Positions 22,737-29,843 of a stretch of 36,337 nucleotides of DNA are shown piece by piece (the stretch's first letter is position 1; each line of letters opens with the position of its first letter). This DNA is from Actinomadura kijaniata NBRC 14229 (lineage in GTDB: Bacteria > Actinomycetota > Actinomycetes > Streptosporangiales > Streptosporangiaceae). The notes beneath the pieces were generated by a model, which ran no database searches, was not told the DNA's origin, and worked only from the letters and a program-made list of their open reading frames with translations. The stretch lies in assembly GCF_001552175.1 (NCBI RefSeq), contig NZ_BCQR01000129.1, positions 1 to 36,337 on the forward strand, given 5' to 3'. The translations under genes and the position numbers were made by a program.

Positions 22737-23075
22737 AGTACGCTGGACGAGCTGGCGCCCGCGGCGGCGCTGTTCCACTCCCTGGCCGACCCGGTGCGGC
22801 TGTCGATCGTGCAGCGGCTGGCCCGCGGCGAGGCCCGGGTGGTGGACCTGACCCGCGACCTCGGCCTGGCGCAGTCCACGGTGTCCAAGCACCTGGCCTG
22901 CCTGCGCGGGTGCAAGCTGGTGGACTACCGCGCCGAGGGCCGCCAGTCGTTCTACTCCATCGCCGTCCCCGAACTGCTGGACCTGCTGCGCTCGGCCGAG
23001 CGCCTGCTGACGGCCACCGACCGGGCGGTGGCGCTGTGCCCGACCTACGGCACCGACGCGGGGACGCGGGCATGA
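22710..23075 (+). CDS. ArsR/SmtB-family metal sensor, CmtR-like cysteines
   Basis: A 121-residue winged-helix repressor. The recognition helix and wing are TRDLGLAQSTVSKHLACLRGCKLVDYRAEGRQSFYSI (about 48-84). It carries C64-x3-C68 in the HLACLRGC recognition-helix segment plus C110 in the C-terminal tail. In mycobacterial CmtR the same helix Cys pair and one tail Cys bind Cd(II)/Pb(II). A soft-metal response is therefore likely. The start could be 22710 or the ATG at 22734 (MSTLDE); neither has a good ribosome site, and the operator-like dyad covers both. Its stop overlaps the downstream CDF exporter start by 4 bp (ATGA), indicating translational coupling and a sensor-exporter operon. Confidence 0.9.
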   Translation: MAIDSDCGMSTLDELAPAAALFHSLADPVRLSIVQRLARGEARVVDLTRDLGLAQSTVSKHLACLRGCKLVDYRAEGRQSFYSIAVPELLDLLRSAERLLTATDRAVALCPTYGTDAGTRA

Positions 23076-23758
23076 CCACGGTCTCGCCAGGCCCCTCACC
23101 CCAGCGCCGGGCGGCGCTGGCGCGGCGGGTGCGGCTGCTGGTGGCCGCCACCATCGCCTACAACGTGATCGAGGCGGTCGTCGCGGTCACCGCCGGGACC
23201 CTCGCCTCCTCCGGGGCGCTGATCGCCTTCGGGCTGGACTCGGTCATCGAGGTCGCCTCCGCGGCCGCGGTCGCCTGGCAGTTCTCCGCCCGCGACCCCG
23301 AGCTGGTCGAACGCCGCGAGCGGCGGACGCTGCGGATCATCGCGGTCTCGTTCTTCGCGCTGGCCGCCTACGTCACCGTCGACTCGGCGCGGGCGCTGCT
23401 GGGTGACGGCGGGGCCGCCCCCTCCACGCCGGGGCTGGTGCTGGCCGCCCTGAGCCTGGCCGTCATGCCGTTCCTGTCGGCCGCGCAGCGCCGGGCCGGC
23501 CGTGAGCTGGGATCGGCCAGCGCGGTCGCCGACTCCCGGCAGACCCTGCTGTGCACCTACCTGTCGGCGGTCCTGCTGGCGGGGCTGGCGGTCAACGGCC
23601 TGTTCGGCTGGGCCTGGGCCGACCCGGTCGCCGCGCTGGTGATCGCGGCGGTGGCGGTCAGGGAGGGCCGCGACGCGTGGCGCGGCGACGCCTGCTGCGC
23701 CGTTCCGGCCCCCGCCGCCGCGCAGGGCGCAGACCACGGTTGCGCCTGCTGCGCCTGA
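23072..23758 (+). CDS. CDF-type cation efflux transporter with Cys-rich tail
   Basis: A 228-residue membrane protein with about six helices, the CDF core (LLVAATIAYNVIEAVVAVTAG, SSGALIAFGLDSVIEVASA, TLRIIAVSFFALAAYVTV, LVLAALSLAVMPFL, LLCTYLSAVLLAGLAV, ADPVAALVIAAVAV). The usual helix-2 H/D-x3-D metal site is replaced by A-F-G-L-D56-S-V-I-E60, and helix 5 has A-D154-S, so coordination differs from zinc-type CDFs. There is no cytoplasmic CDF C-terminal domain; instead the tail has C208-C209 and C224-A-C226-C227, thiols suited to soft metals. The ATG at 23072 overlaps the ArsR stop. Expected role: export of Cd/Pb or a similar metal under ArsR control. Confidence 0.88.
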   Translation: MTTVSPGPSPQRRAALARRVRLLVAATIAYNVIEAVVAVTAGTLASSGALIAFGLDSVIEVASAAAVAWQFSARDPELVERRERRTLRIIAVSFFALAAYVTVDSARALLGDGGAAPSTPGLVLAALSLAVMPFLSAAQRRAGRELGSASAVADSRQTLLCTYLSAVLLAGLAVNGLFGWAWADPVAALVIAAVAVREGRDAWRGDACCAVPAPAAAQGADHGCACCA

Positions 23759-23787
23759 CGTCCCCTGCTCCCCTTCGGACCCCGCGC

Positions 23788-24291
23788 TCAGCCCTTGCGG
23801 CGCGGGCGGACCGCCTGCTCCGCCCAGAACGGCCGCATGACGCGTCCGATCGCCTCGGCGACGACCCGCAGCTCGCCGGGTTCGAGGGGGCCGAACACCT
23901 CCCCGCCCACCTCGTCCGCGAGAGCCCGGGCGCGGCGGTGCAGCCCACGTCCCGCCGGGGTGATGCGCACGGCGTACCGCCGCCGGTCGGCGGGGTCACG
24001 GGTGCGCTCGCACAGCCCGCGCGCCTCCAGGTCGTCCACCAGGCCGACCATCAGGGTCGGGTCCAGCAGCAGGTAGGCGGACATCTCCTGCTGCGACAAG
24101 GTGCCGGAGGAGTCCAGCATCGCCAGCACCAGGAAGTGCCGGACGCGGATCCCCAGCGGCTCCAGCGCCTCCTCCAGGCGCTGCTCCAGCCACCATCCGC
24201 ACTTGGACAGCTGGAAGCCCAGCACCGAGGCCAGTCCGGCGGGCAGGTCGCGGGTCGGTTCGGCCATGCCGCAAGGATATGACCCGTCAAT
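23788..24291 (-). CDS. MarR-family transcriptional regulator
   Basis: A 167-residue winged-helix regulator. The DNA-binding part is HFLVLAMLDSSGTLSQQEMSAYLLLDPTLMVGLVDDLEARGLCERTRDPADRRRYAVRITPAGRGL (about residues 57-122), with the wing D-P-A-D-R-R-R. Flanking helices provide the dimer interface. The ATG at 24291 is supported by GAGGA 5 nt upstream, better than 24306 or 24267. It diverges from the F420-type oxidoreductase with 41 bp between starts, so it probably represses that gene and itself. It is convergent with the CDF exporter (30-bp gap). The ligand is unknown. Confidence 0.9.
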   Translation of the reverse strand: MDGSYPCGMAEPTRDLPAGLASVLGFQLSKCGWWLEQRLEEALEPLGIRVRHFLVLAMLDSSGTLSQQEMSAYLLLDPTLMVGLVDDLEARGLCERTRDPADRRRYAVRITPAGRGLHRRARALADEVGGEVFGPLEPGELRVVAEAIGRVMRPFWAEQAVRPRRKG

Positions 24292-24332
24292 CATCCATTT
24301 CCTCAACCGTAGAAATATTCGATTATCTGTGT
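24292..24332. promoter_or_regulatory. Short AT-rich divergent promoter region
   Basis: A 41-bp gap between the MarR gene and the oxidoreductase is much richer in A/T than its surroundings, with GTAGAAATATTCGA and GATTATCTG. Given its size, both promoters and any MarR site must overlap here or extend into the genes, and the oxidoreductase message is probably leaderless because no ribosome site precedes its ATG. Confidence 0.4.
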
Positions 24333-25226
24333 ATGTCCCCTACGCTCGGCCTGTTCGGCCTCAACATGAACACCTGCGCCGACCCCGGCGCCGCCGCCCG
24401 GATCGCCGCCCTGGCCGAGGAGCTCGGCTACGACTCGCTGTGGACCGCCGACCACGTCGTCCTGCCGAGCCCGCGCGACGCGGTCTCGCCCATGGACCCC
24501 GACGAGCCGATCCTCGATCCGCTGGTCGCGCTCGCCCACCTCGCCGCGCACACCGAACGGATCCGCCTCGGCACCGGCTGCGTCGTGCTGCCCCAGCGCA
24601 ACCCCCTGGTGCTGGCCAAGCAGCTCGCGAGCGTGGACGTGCTCAGCGGCGGGCGGCTCGTCTTCGGCATGGCGGTGGGGTACCTGGAACCCGAACTGAG
24701 GGCCCTCGGCGTCCCCGCGGCCGGACGCGGGGCGCGCGCCGACGAGTACCTGCGGGCGATGCGCTCGCTCTGGCACGACGACGAGCCCGCCTTCCACGGG
24801 CGGCACGTGGACTTCGCGGGCGTCGACACGCGTCCGCGTCCGGTGCAGACGCCCCTCCCGGTCGTCGTCGGCGGGCACAGCCGACGGGCCCTGCGCCGCG
24901 CGGCCCGCCATGGCGACGGCTGGTACGGATGGCTGCTCACACCGGACGAGGCCGCGCACCACGTCGCCGCGCTGCGGGCCGTGGAGGCCGAGGAGGCCGA
25001 GGAGGCCGGGGAGGCCGAGGAGGCCGGGGAGGGCCGCGGGCCGCTCCAGGTTCAGGTCACCCCGCGCCGCAGGATCGACGCCGCCGCCGTGCGCGCCTAC
25101 GGCGAGGCGGGGGTGGACCGGCTCGTGATCGTTCCGCCGAGGAGCGCGCCGCTGGAGGAACTGGCGGCCTTCGTCGAGGCGAACGCGCCCGCCCGGCTCG
25201 GAGCGGCACGCCTTGACCTCAAGTGA
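24333..25226 (+). CDS. LLM-class F420-dependent oxidoreductase
   Basis: A 297-residue luciferase-like monooxygenase-fold enzyme expected to use coenzyme F420, with unknown substrate. GLFGLNMNTCADP and LAEELGYDSLWTADHVVLP (about residues 26-46) open the TIM barrel. ERIRLGTGCVVLPQRNPLVLAKQLASVDVLSGGRLVFGMAVGY (about 75-117) is the family core. PLPVVVGGHSRRALRRAARHGDGWYGW gives the cofactor-phosphate strand. A Glu/Ala/Gly repeat near 218-233 replaces a surface loop. The ATG at 24333 (MSPTLGLF) is preferred over 24279 because the barrel begins there; the message may be leaderless. It diverges from a MarR gene. Its last codons (DLK-stop) lie inside the SoxR-type promoter of the next gene. Confidence 0.9.
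   Translation: MSPTLGLFGLNMNTCADPGAAARIAALAEELGYDSLWTADHVVLPSPRDAVSPMDPDEPILDPLVALAHLAAHTERIRLGTGCVVLPQRNPLVLAKQLASVDVLSGGRLVFGMAVGYLEPELRALGVPAAGRGARADEYLRAMRSLWHDDEPAFHGRHVDFAGVDTRPRPVQTPLPVVVGGHSRRALRRAARHGDGWYGWLLTPDEAAHHVAALRAVEAEEAEEAGEAEEAGEGRGPLQVQVTPRRRIDAAAVRAYGEAGVDRLVIVPPRSAPLEELAAFVEANAPARLGAARLDLK
24984..25031 (+). repeat. In-frame GAGGCCGAG-type tandem repeat
   Basis: Forty-eight bp of GAG/GCC/GGG codons encode a run of Glu, Ala and Gly in the F420-type oxidoreductase. It is likely a slippage-prone insertion in a surface loop. Confidence 0.7.
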
Positions 25227-25243
25227 TCTTGAGGTTCTAGCGT
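25213..25243 (+). promoter_or_regulatory. SoxR-type (MerR-family) promoter/operator
   Basis: TTGACC (25213-25218) and TAGCGT (25238-25243) are spaced by 19 bp, the overlong spacing used by MerR-family activators. Between them lies ACCTCAAG-TGAT-CTTGAGGT (25216-25235), a perfect dyad with the CCTCAAG-N4-CTTGAGG core of known SoxR boxes. It drives the NmrA-like gene at 25275 and overlaps the stop codon of the upstream gene (25224-25226). No soxR gene is in the window. Confidence 0.88.
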
Positions 25244-25274
25244 CGTGGTGTTGCCTGACGACGGAAGGAACATC

Positions 25275-26093
25275 ATGACCATTCTGGTTACCGGGGCCAC
25301 GGGGAACGTCGGCCGTCAAGTGGTCAGGGAGCTGCTCGGCGGGGGCCACCGGGTGCGGGCGCTGACCCGTGACCCCGCGCGCGCCGACTTCCCCCGGGAG
25401 GTGGAGGTGACGGCCGGGGATCTCGCGGTGCCCGACAGCCTGGCGTCCGCGCTGGAGGGCGTGACCGCCGTGCACCTGATCACCTTCGACGCCCGGGACG
25501 GCGCTCCGTTGCGCACCGGCGCGCAGATCGCGCGGATGGCCGCCAAGGCGGGCGTCCGGCACGTGACGATGCTGTGGAGCGGCGAGCCGGGTCCGGTCGA
25601 GGAGGCCGTGGCGGCCGAGGGGCTGCCGTGGACCACCCTCCAGCCGCAGGAGTTCATGTCCAACGCCCTGCTCTGGACCGAGTCGGTCCGGACCGAGGGC
25701 GTGGTGCGCGAGCCGTTCGGCTCCACCCGCAGCGCCATGATCCACGAGGCCGACATCGGGGCCGTGGCCGCCAGGACGCTCACCGAGGACGGTCACGCCG
25801 GCCGGGAGTACGTGATGACCGGTCCCGAGGTCCTGGACATGCCGCGGAAGCTGGCCGTCCTGGGCGAGGCCCTCGGCCGCGAGATCCGGTTCGTCGAGCT
25901 GACCGAGGAGCAGGCGCGCGAGCGGATGCGCCGGGCCGGGGCCTCCCAGGAGGCCATCGACCACGTCGTCGGCTGGTACGCCGACCCGCCGAAGGAGGCG
26001 TACACGGTGACCGACACCGTCGAGCGCGTCCTCGGGCGCCCGGCCCGGACCTTCGCGCAGTGGGCGCGGGAGAACGCCGACGCCTTCCGCTGA
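25275..26093 (+). CDS. NmrA-like NAD(P)-binding oxidoreductase under SoxR-type control
   Basis: A 272-residue atypical short-chain dehydrogenase. MTILVTGATGNVGRQVVRELL has the G7-x2-G10-x2-G13 NAD(P) loop, and RVRALTRDPAR follows as the second strand. VTAVHLITF and VRHVTMLWSGEPG match NmrA/HSCARG proteins, and LPWTTLQPQEFMSNALLW is the usual PxxF segment. The catalytic Tyr-x3-Lys of classical SDRs is not evident, so a quinone-reductase-like or redox-sensor role is plausible. The ATG at 25275 has GGAAGG just upstream. Transcription from the SoxR-type promoter 30 bp before it suggests induction by redox-cycling compounds, as for the NAD(P)-dependent dehydrogenases of streptomycete SoxR regulons. 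A strong terminator follows. Confidence 0.9.
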   Translation: MTILVTGATGNVGRQVVRELLGGGHRVRALTRDPARADFPREVEVTAGDLAVPDSLASALEGVTAVHLITFDARDGAPLRTGAQIARMAAKAGVRHVTMLWSGEPGPVEEAVAAEGLPWTTLQPQEFMSNALLWTESVRTEGVVREPFGSTRSAMIHEADIGAVAARTLTEDGHAGREYVMTGPEVLDMPRKLAVLGEALGREIRFVELTEEQARERMRRAGASQEAIDHVVGWYADPPKEAYTVTDTVERVLGRPARTFAQWARENADAFR

Positions 26094-26104
26094 GCACGTC
26101 CCGC

Positions 26105-26158
26105 GAACCGGCCGTGGAGGGGCGAGCGGCTCGACCCCCGCCCGTTCACGGCCGGTTC
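26105..26158 (+). terminator. Strong hairpin after the NmrA-like gene
   Basis: Perfect 12-bp arms GAACCGGCCGTG and CACGGCCGGTTC enclose a 30-nt loop that itself holds a GC-rich dyad. It begins 12 bp past the stop. The remainder of the gap to 26275 has no other gene. Confidence 0.65.
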
Positions 26159-26275
26159 CGGAGCCCGGCCGCCTGTCGGCCACGTCGCCGCCACGTGATT
26201 CGGCACAATGACCGGGTATGCCTCGCGCGGTGGTCGCCGGGCGGGGCGCACCGGACGACGACGAGGAGAGACGCC

Positions 26276-27607
26276 ATGGCGAGCATCACCGAGGGACTGC
26301 GGCGACGGGCCCCCGAGGAACGCCAGAAGCAGATCGTGGACGTGCTGGTCGAGGCGTTCTCCGACCTGATGGAGCGCAGCCCCGCCGAGTTCCGCCGCCG
26401 GTTCCGCAAGATGGCCTCCGACCCGTTCGCGTTCTACCGGGGCAGCGCGTGCCTGTTCTACGCCGACGTGGTGCACGACGACGACCCGTGGGCCGACGAG
26501 CGCACCTCGCGGGTGTGGATCCAGGGCGACCTGCACGCCCAGAACTTCGGCACCTACATGAACGACGACGGCGTCTTCGTCTTCGACGTCAACGACTTCG
26601 ACGAGGCGTACGTCGGGCACTTCACCTGGGACGTCAAGCGCCTGGTCGCCAGCGTGGCGCTGCTGGCGTGGAGCAAGGCGATCTCCGACGACGACATCCG
26701 CCGCCTCATCGAGACCTACGTGCGCGCCTACGTCGACCAGGTGCGGCAGTTCGCCGAGCACGCCGACGACTACGCGTTCGCCCTCACCCTGGACACCGCC
26801 GACGGGTACGTGCGCGACGTGCTGGTGCAGGCGCTGGCGTCCACCCGGATCGGGCTGCTGGACGGCAAGACGATCGTCGAGCAGCACGAGCGGCGCTTCC
26901 GCAGCCGCGCGGGCGTGCGGCGGCTGGAGGACGACGAGCGCGCCAGGGTCGAGAAGGCGTACCTGGACTACCTGTCCACCATCCCCGAGGAGAAGCGGTT
27001 CAAGGGCCTCACCTACCGGGTGAAGGACATCGTCGGGGCGTCGGGGTTCGGCATCGGCTCGGCGGGCCTGTCGGCCTACAACATCCTGGTCGAGGGGCAC
27101 AGCCAGGCGCTGGAGAACGACGTCATCCTGTCGATGAAGCAGGGCAACGTCGCCGCGCCCAGCCGCGTGGTCGACGACCCGCGCATCCGCGAGTACTTCA
27201 AGCACCACGGGCACCGCACGGCGGTGTCGCGGCGGGCGCTGCAGGCCAACACCGACCCGTGGCTGGGCTACACCGAGATCGACGGCGTCGGCTACGTGGT
27301 GCAGGAGCTGTCCCCCTACGAGGAGGACCTCGACTGGTCGGCGCTGACCGAGCCGGACGAGATGGTGTCGCTGCTGGACGACCTGGGCCGCGCCACCGCC
27401 AAGATCCACTGCGTGTCGGACAGCGACTCCGACCACACCCTGGTGGGCTTCCAGGTGGAGGACGCCATCACCGCCGCGATCGGCGACGACGAGGAGGCGT
27501 TCGTGGAGGCGATGGTGGCGTTCGGCACCGAGTACGCCGCGATCGTCCGCGACGATCACCGTCTTTTCGTGGACGCCTTCCGCAACGGCCGTATCCCCGG
27601 CCTGTAA
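26276..27607 (+). CDS. DUF2252 family protein
   Basis: A 443-residue cytoplasmic protein of the DUF2252 family, widespread in actinobacteria and without an established function that I know. Family blocks are RMSPAEFRRRFRKMASDPFAFYRGS-like at 34-57, WIQGDLHAQNFG (81-92) and DVNDFDEAYVGHFTWDVKRL (104-123). These resemble the catalytic H-x-D-x2-N and D-F-D type loops of aminoglycoside-phosphotransferase/kinase folds, so a small-molecule kinase-like role is possible (inference). Later blocks are VGASGFGIGSAG and SPYEEDLDW. The ATG at 26276 has GAGGAG 7 nt upstream. It is a single-gene unit with its own promoter region and a hairpin after it. Confidence 0.92.
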   Translation: MASITEGLRRRAPEERQKQIVDVLVEAFSDLMERSPAEFRRRFRKMASDPFAFYRGSACLFYADVVHDDDPWADERTSRVWIQGDLHAQNFGTYMNDDGVFVFDVNDFDEAYVGHFTWDVKRLVASVALLAWSKAISDDDIRRLIETYVRAYVDQVRQFAEHADDYAFALTLDTADGYVRDVLVQALASTRIGLLDGKTIVEQHERRFRSRAGVRRLEDDERARVEKAYLDYLSTIPEEKRFKGLTYRVKDIVGASGFGIGSAGLSAYNILVEGHSQALENDVILSMKQGNVAAPSRVVDDPRIREYFKHHGHRTAVSRRALQANTDPWLGYTEIDGVGYVVQELSPYEEDLDWSALTEPDEMVSLLDDLGRATAKIHCVSDSDSDHTLVGFQVEDAITAAIGDDEEAFVEAMVAFGTEYAAIVRDDHRLFVDAFRNGRIPGL

Positions 27608-27625
27608 CCCCGCCTCAGGCCGGGT

Positions 27626-27671
27626 CCGCTGCGGGACGCGACGGATGCGAGCCGTCCGTGCCCCGCAGCGG
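27626..27671. terminator. Bidirectional hairpin between convergent genes
   Basis: CCGCTGCGGG (27626-27635) and CCCGCAGCGG (27662-27671) are perfect 10-bp arms with an inner ACGG-N7-CCGT dyad. It lies between the stops of the DUF2252 gene and the leftward secreted-protein gene and can serve both. Confidence 0.65.
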
Positions 27672-27683
27672 GTGGCGCGTCGT

Positions 27684-28166
27684 TCAGTTGCAGGCGGCCG
27701 TCGACGCAGCGGCGACCCGGCAGCGGCCGGGTGACTTGGGCGGCTTGGGCGGCTTCTGCTCGTGCCCGGGCTTGTTCGGCGGCTTCTTGCCCGAGGGCTT
27801 CTTGCCGGGAGGCTTCTTGCCGGGAGGCTTCTTGCCCGGCGGCTTCTTGTGCGGCTTGTGCTTCTTCAGGCAGTCGCGCAGCGAGTCGATCCTGCCGTCC
27901 AGGCCGTCGATGTAGTCGCGGCGTCCCTTCTTCCAGCGTCCGGGGTCGTTCCGGTGCGCCAGGTGGCCCTTGTACTTGGTGGAGTCACGGTCCACCTCGA
28001 TCAGGACGTAGGGATGGCGATCCGACGCGGTCCGGTGGCACACCTTGACCTTGTGGTTCCTGGGGTTGGCGACCGCGGCCGCCTCGGCGGGCGGCGCGAT
28101 CAGGCCGCCCACGAGCACGGTGGCGAGGGCTGCGAGAGCGCAGTTCGCCATGCGTTTGATGAACAT
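27684..28166 (-). CDS. Secreted Lys/Pro-rich repeat protein with a Cys/His domain
   Basis: A 160-residue exported protein. A signal peptide covers about residues 1-30 (MFIKRMANCALAALATVLVGG, ending near PPAEAAA). A compact domain follows, VCHRTASDRHPYVLIEVD...YKGHLAHRNDPGRW (about 42-78), which matches the pattern CHATGS-x3-NPYV-x-I-x-V...GH-x2-H-x2-D found in many secreted bacterial proteins. The tail is a Lys/Pro/Gly repeat (KKPPG units, about 106-130) then a Cys-containing end. A cationic tail suggests binding to cell wall, teichoic acid-like polymers or DNA outside the cell (inference). The ATG at 28166 has GGGGGA upstream. A 16-bp palindrome lies in front of it. Confidence 0.82.
   Translation of the reverse strand: MFIKRMANCALAALATVLVGGLIAPPAEAAAVANPRNHKVKVCHRTASDRHPYVLIEVDRDSTKYKGHLAHRNDPGRWKKGRRDYIDGLDGRIDSLRDCLKKHKPHKKPPGKKPPGKKPPGKKPSGKKPPNKPGHEQKPPKPPKSPGRCRVAAASTAACN
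27781..27849 (-). repeat. 15-bp tandem repeat encoding KKPPG units
   Basis: Four full copies of a 15-bp unit (plus strand GGCTTCTTGCCGGGA and close variants) plus a partial copy, in frame in the secreted protein. Two adjacent copies are identical, indicating recent slippage or recombination and probable copy-number variation. Confidence 0.85.
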
Positions 28167-28192
28167 CAGGTTTCCCCCGAGCAGCTCAGCTT

Positions 28193-28208
28193 GTAGTCAT
28201 ATGACTAC
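28193..28208. promoter_or_regulatory. Perfect 16-bp palindrome upstream of the secreted protein
   Basis: GTAGTCATATGACTAC is an exact palindrome 26 bp upstream of the ATG at 28166, in a locally AT-rich patch. It is a good candidate operator overlapping the promoter or the 5' UTR of this gene. Confidence 0.55.
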
Positions 28209-28251
28209 GAGGAGTGATATCTCCGCAAGGTGCTACCCGGCGCTTGCGCCC

Positions 28252-29700
28252 CTACACGCCTGAAATGACGGGAGCGGGAGACCCCGCCCACAGATGCTGT
28301 GTGGCATAGGAACGCCAGGGGCGCCAACATTCGGAGAGGGCCCGGACGTCGGCGGGGACGGCGCCGTTCGACAGTCTGCGCAGCGCGTGCCGGACCTTGG
28401 GGCAGCGGGCCGGGAACACGTCGGGATCGCCGAGCACGCGCATGCGGATGTGGTCGACGACCAGCGGGTCGAACCCGGGAAGGTCGAGCAGCCGCCGTCG
28501 CGCGTGGCGGCGGTCGGCCCCCGGGTCGAGCCGGAGGTCGCCACCGGCGAGGGCCGCGGCCAGCGCCCGCAGCGCCTCGCCGCGGCCGGGCGGCGCGCCG
28601 GGACCGGCGTGGTCCAGGGTGGCCAGGGCCGCCGCGTCGGGGAAGAGGTGGGTGACGGCGCCGACCGGCACGGGCAGCGGTTCGGCGTGACGCCGGATCA
28701 GCGTGGCGAGAGCGGCGTCCCCGTCCAGCAGCAGGCGGGCGGCCAGCTCGGCGGCGTCGGGATGGCCCGGCACGCGGCGGCCCGGGCGGGCGGCGACCAG
28801 CGGCCGCAGCAGCGGGTCGGCCTCCAGGAAGGCGGTGATGGAGCGCTGGTCGGCGTCCAGGTCGAGCAGCCTGCGGCAGCGCTGGACGGCCGTGGTGAGG
28901 TCGCGCAGATCGGCCAGGCGGATCTCGCACCCGACATGGTCGGCGCCCGGAACGGGCCACAGCGCGACGGTCCCCGGCCCGTGGGGGAGGGACAGCGAGC
29001 GCCGGAAGACCCCGTCCGCGTACTCCTCGACGCCGGGCAGGGGACGCGCGCCCAGGAACCCGAGCAGCGCGGGCACGTCCAGCGGCGGGCGGTAGGCCAG
29101 CCGGAGCGGGACCACGCCCGGCGCCGGGGCCGCCCCGGAACGCGCGCGGGCGTTCCGCAGCGCGGTCGGGGTGGTCGCGAACAGGCGCCGGACCGTCTCG
29201 TTGAACTGCCGGATGCTGGCGAACCCGGCGGCGAACGCCACGTCGCTGACCGGCAGGGCGGTCGTCTCCAGCAGCAGCCGGGCGGTCTGGGCCCGCTGCG
29301 CGCGGGCGAGGGCCTGCGGCCCGGCGCCGACCTCGGCGACGAGCTGGCGGTGGATCTGCCGCCGGCTGTAGCCGAGACGGCCGGCCAGCCCCGCCACGCC
29401 CTCGCGGTCGACGACCCCGTCGGCGATCAACCGCATCGCCCGGCCGACCAGGTCCGCCCGGGAGTTCCACTCCGGTGAGCCCGGGGACGCGTCCGGCCGG
29501 CATCGCTTGCACGCCCGGAACCCGTTGACCTGGGCGGCGGCCGCGGAGGGGAAGACGCGGAGGTTCTCCGGCCTGGGCATCACGGCCGGGCAGCTGGGAC
29601 GGCAGTACACGCCGGTCGTGGTGACGGCCACGAAGAGCCACCCGTCGAACCGCGGGTCCCGGCTCTCGACCGCGCGGCGAACATCCTCTTCGGCGATCAC
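28252..29700 (-). CDS. AdaA-AlkA fusion: methylphosphotriester-sensing regulator with degenerate DNA glycosylase domain
   Basis: A 482-residue fusion of the adaptive-response type. Residues 1-75 form the Ada zinc domain with C33 (probable methyl acceptor), C37, C64 and C67 (YCRPSC, RACKRC). An AraC-type helix-turn-helix pair follows at about 80-180 (VAGLAGRLGYSRRQIHRQL; VSDVAFAAGFASIRQFNETVRRLF). The rest is AlkA-like (LAYRPPLDVPALLGFLGARPLPGVE, then the helix-hairpin-helix region). There the usual LPGIGPWTA is LPGFDPLVV (407-415), and the catalytic Asp of the FPATD-type motif is Cys (FPARC, C433), so glycosylase activity is doubtful. The start is a GTG at 29700 with a poor ribosome site. It is divergent from an MFS gene. 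Expected role: transcriptional response to DNA alkylation. Confidence 0.88.
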   Translation of the reverse strand: MIAEEDVRRAVESRDPRFDGWLFVAVTTTGVYCRPSCPAVMPRPENLRVFPSAAAAQVNGFRACKRCRPDASPGSPEWNSRADLVGRAMRLIADGVVDREGVAGLAGRLGYSRRQIHRQLVAEVGAGPQALARAQRAQTARLLLETTALPVSDVAFAAGFASIRQFNETVRRLFATTPTALRNARARSGAAPAPGVVPLRLAYRPPLDVPALLGFLGARPLPGVEEYADGVFRRSLSLPHGPGTVALWPVPGADHVGCEIRLADLRDLTTAVQRCRRLLDLDADQRSITAFLEADPLLRPLVAARPGRRVPGHPDAAELAARLLLDGDAALATLIRRHAEPLPVPVGAVTHLFPDAAALATLDHAGPGAPPGRGEALRALAAALAGGDLRLDPGADRRHARRRLLDLPGFDPLVVDHIRMRVLGDPDVFPARCPKVRHALRRLSNGAVPADVRALSECWRPWRSYATQHLWAGSPAPVISGV

Positions 29701-29737
29701 CGGGCCAGTCTGCCAGCGCGACCGGGACCGCTCCGGC

Positions 29738-29804
29738 GGTGATCGGACATCGACGTCCCGCGGGGGAGCGGGACGCCCGCCGCCGGGGTCGCCGTCCGAT
29801 CACC
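29738..29804. promoter_or_regulatory. Nested inverted repeats between the Ada-AlkA and MFS genes
   Basis: Outer arms GGTGATCGGAC (29738-29748) and GTCCGATCACC (29794-29804) are perfect complements. An inner CGTCCCGC-N6-GCGGGACG stem lies within. In a divergent gap this may be an operator for both genes (the Ada-type regulator itself is a candidate binder) or a leader structure of the MFS message. Confidence 0.5.
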
Positions 29805-29843
29805 GCCAGCCCGGCGGCCCGCCGCGCCGACAGGATGACCGGC

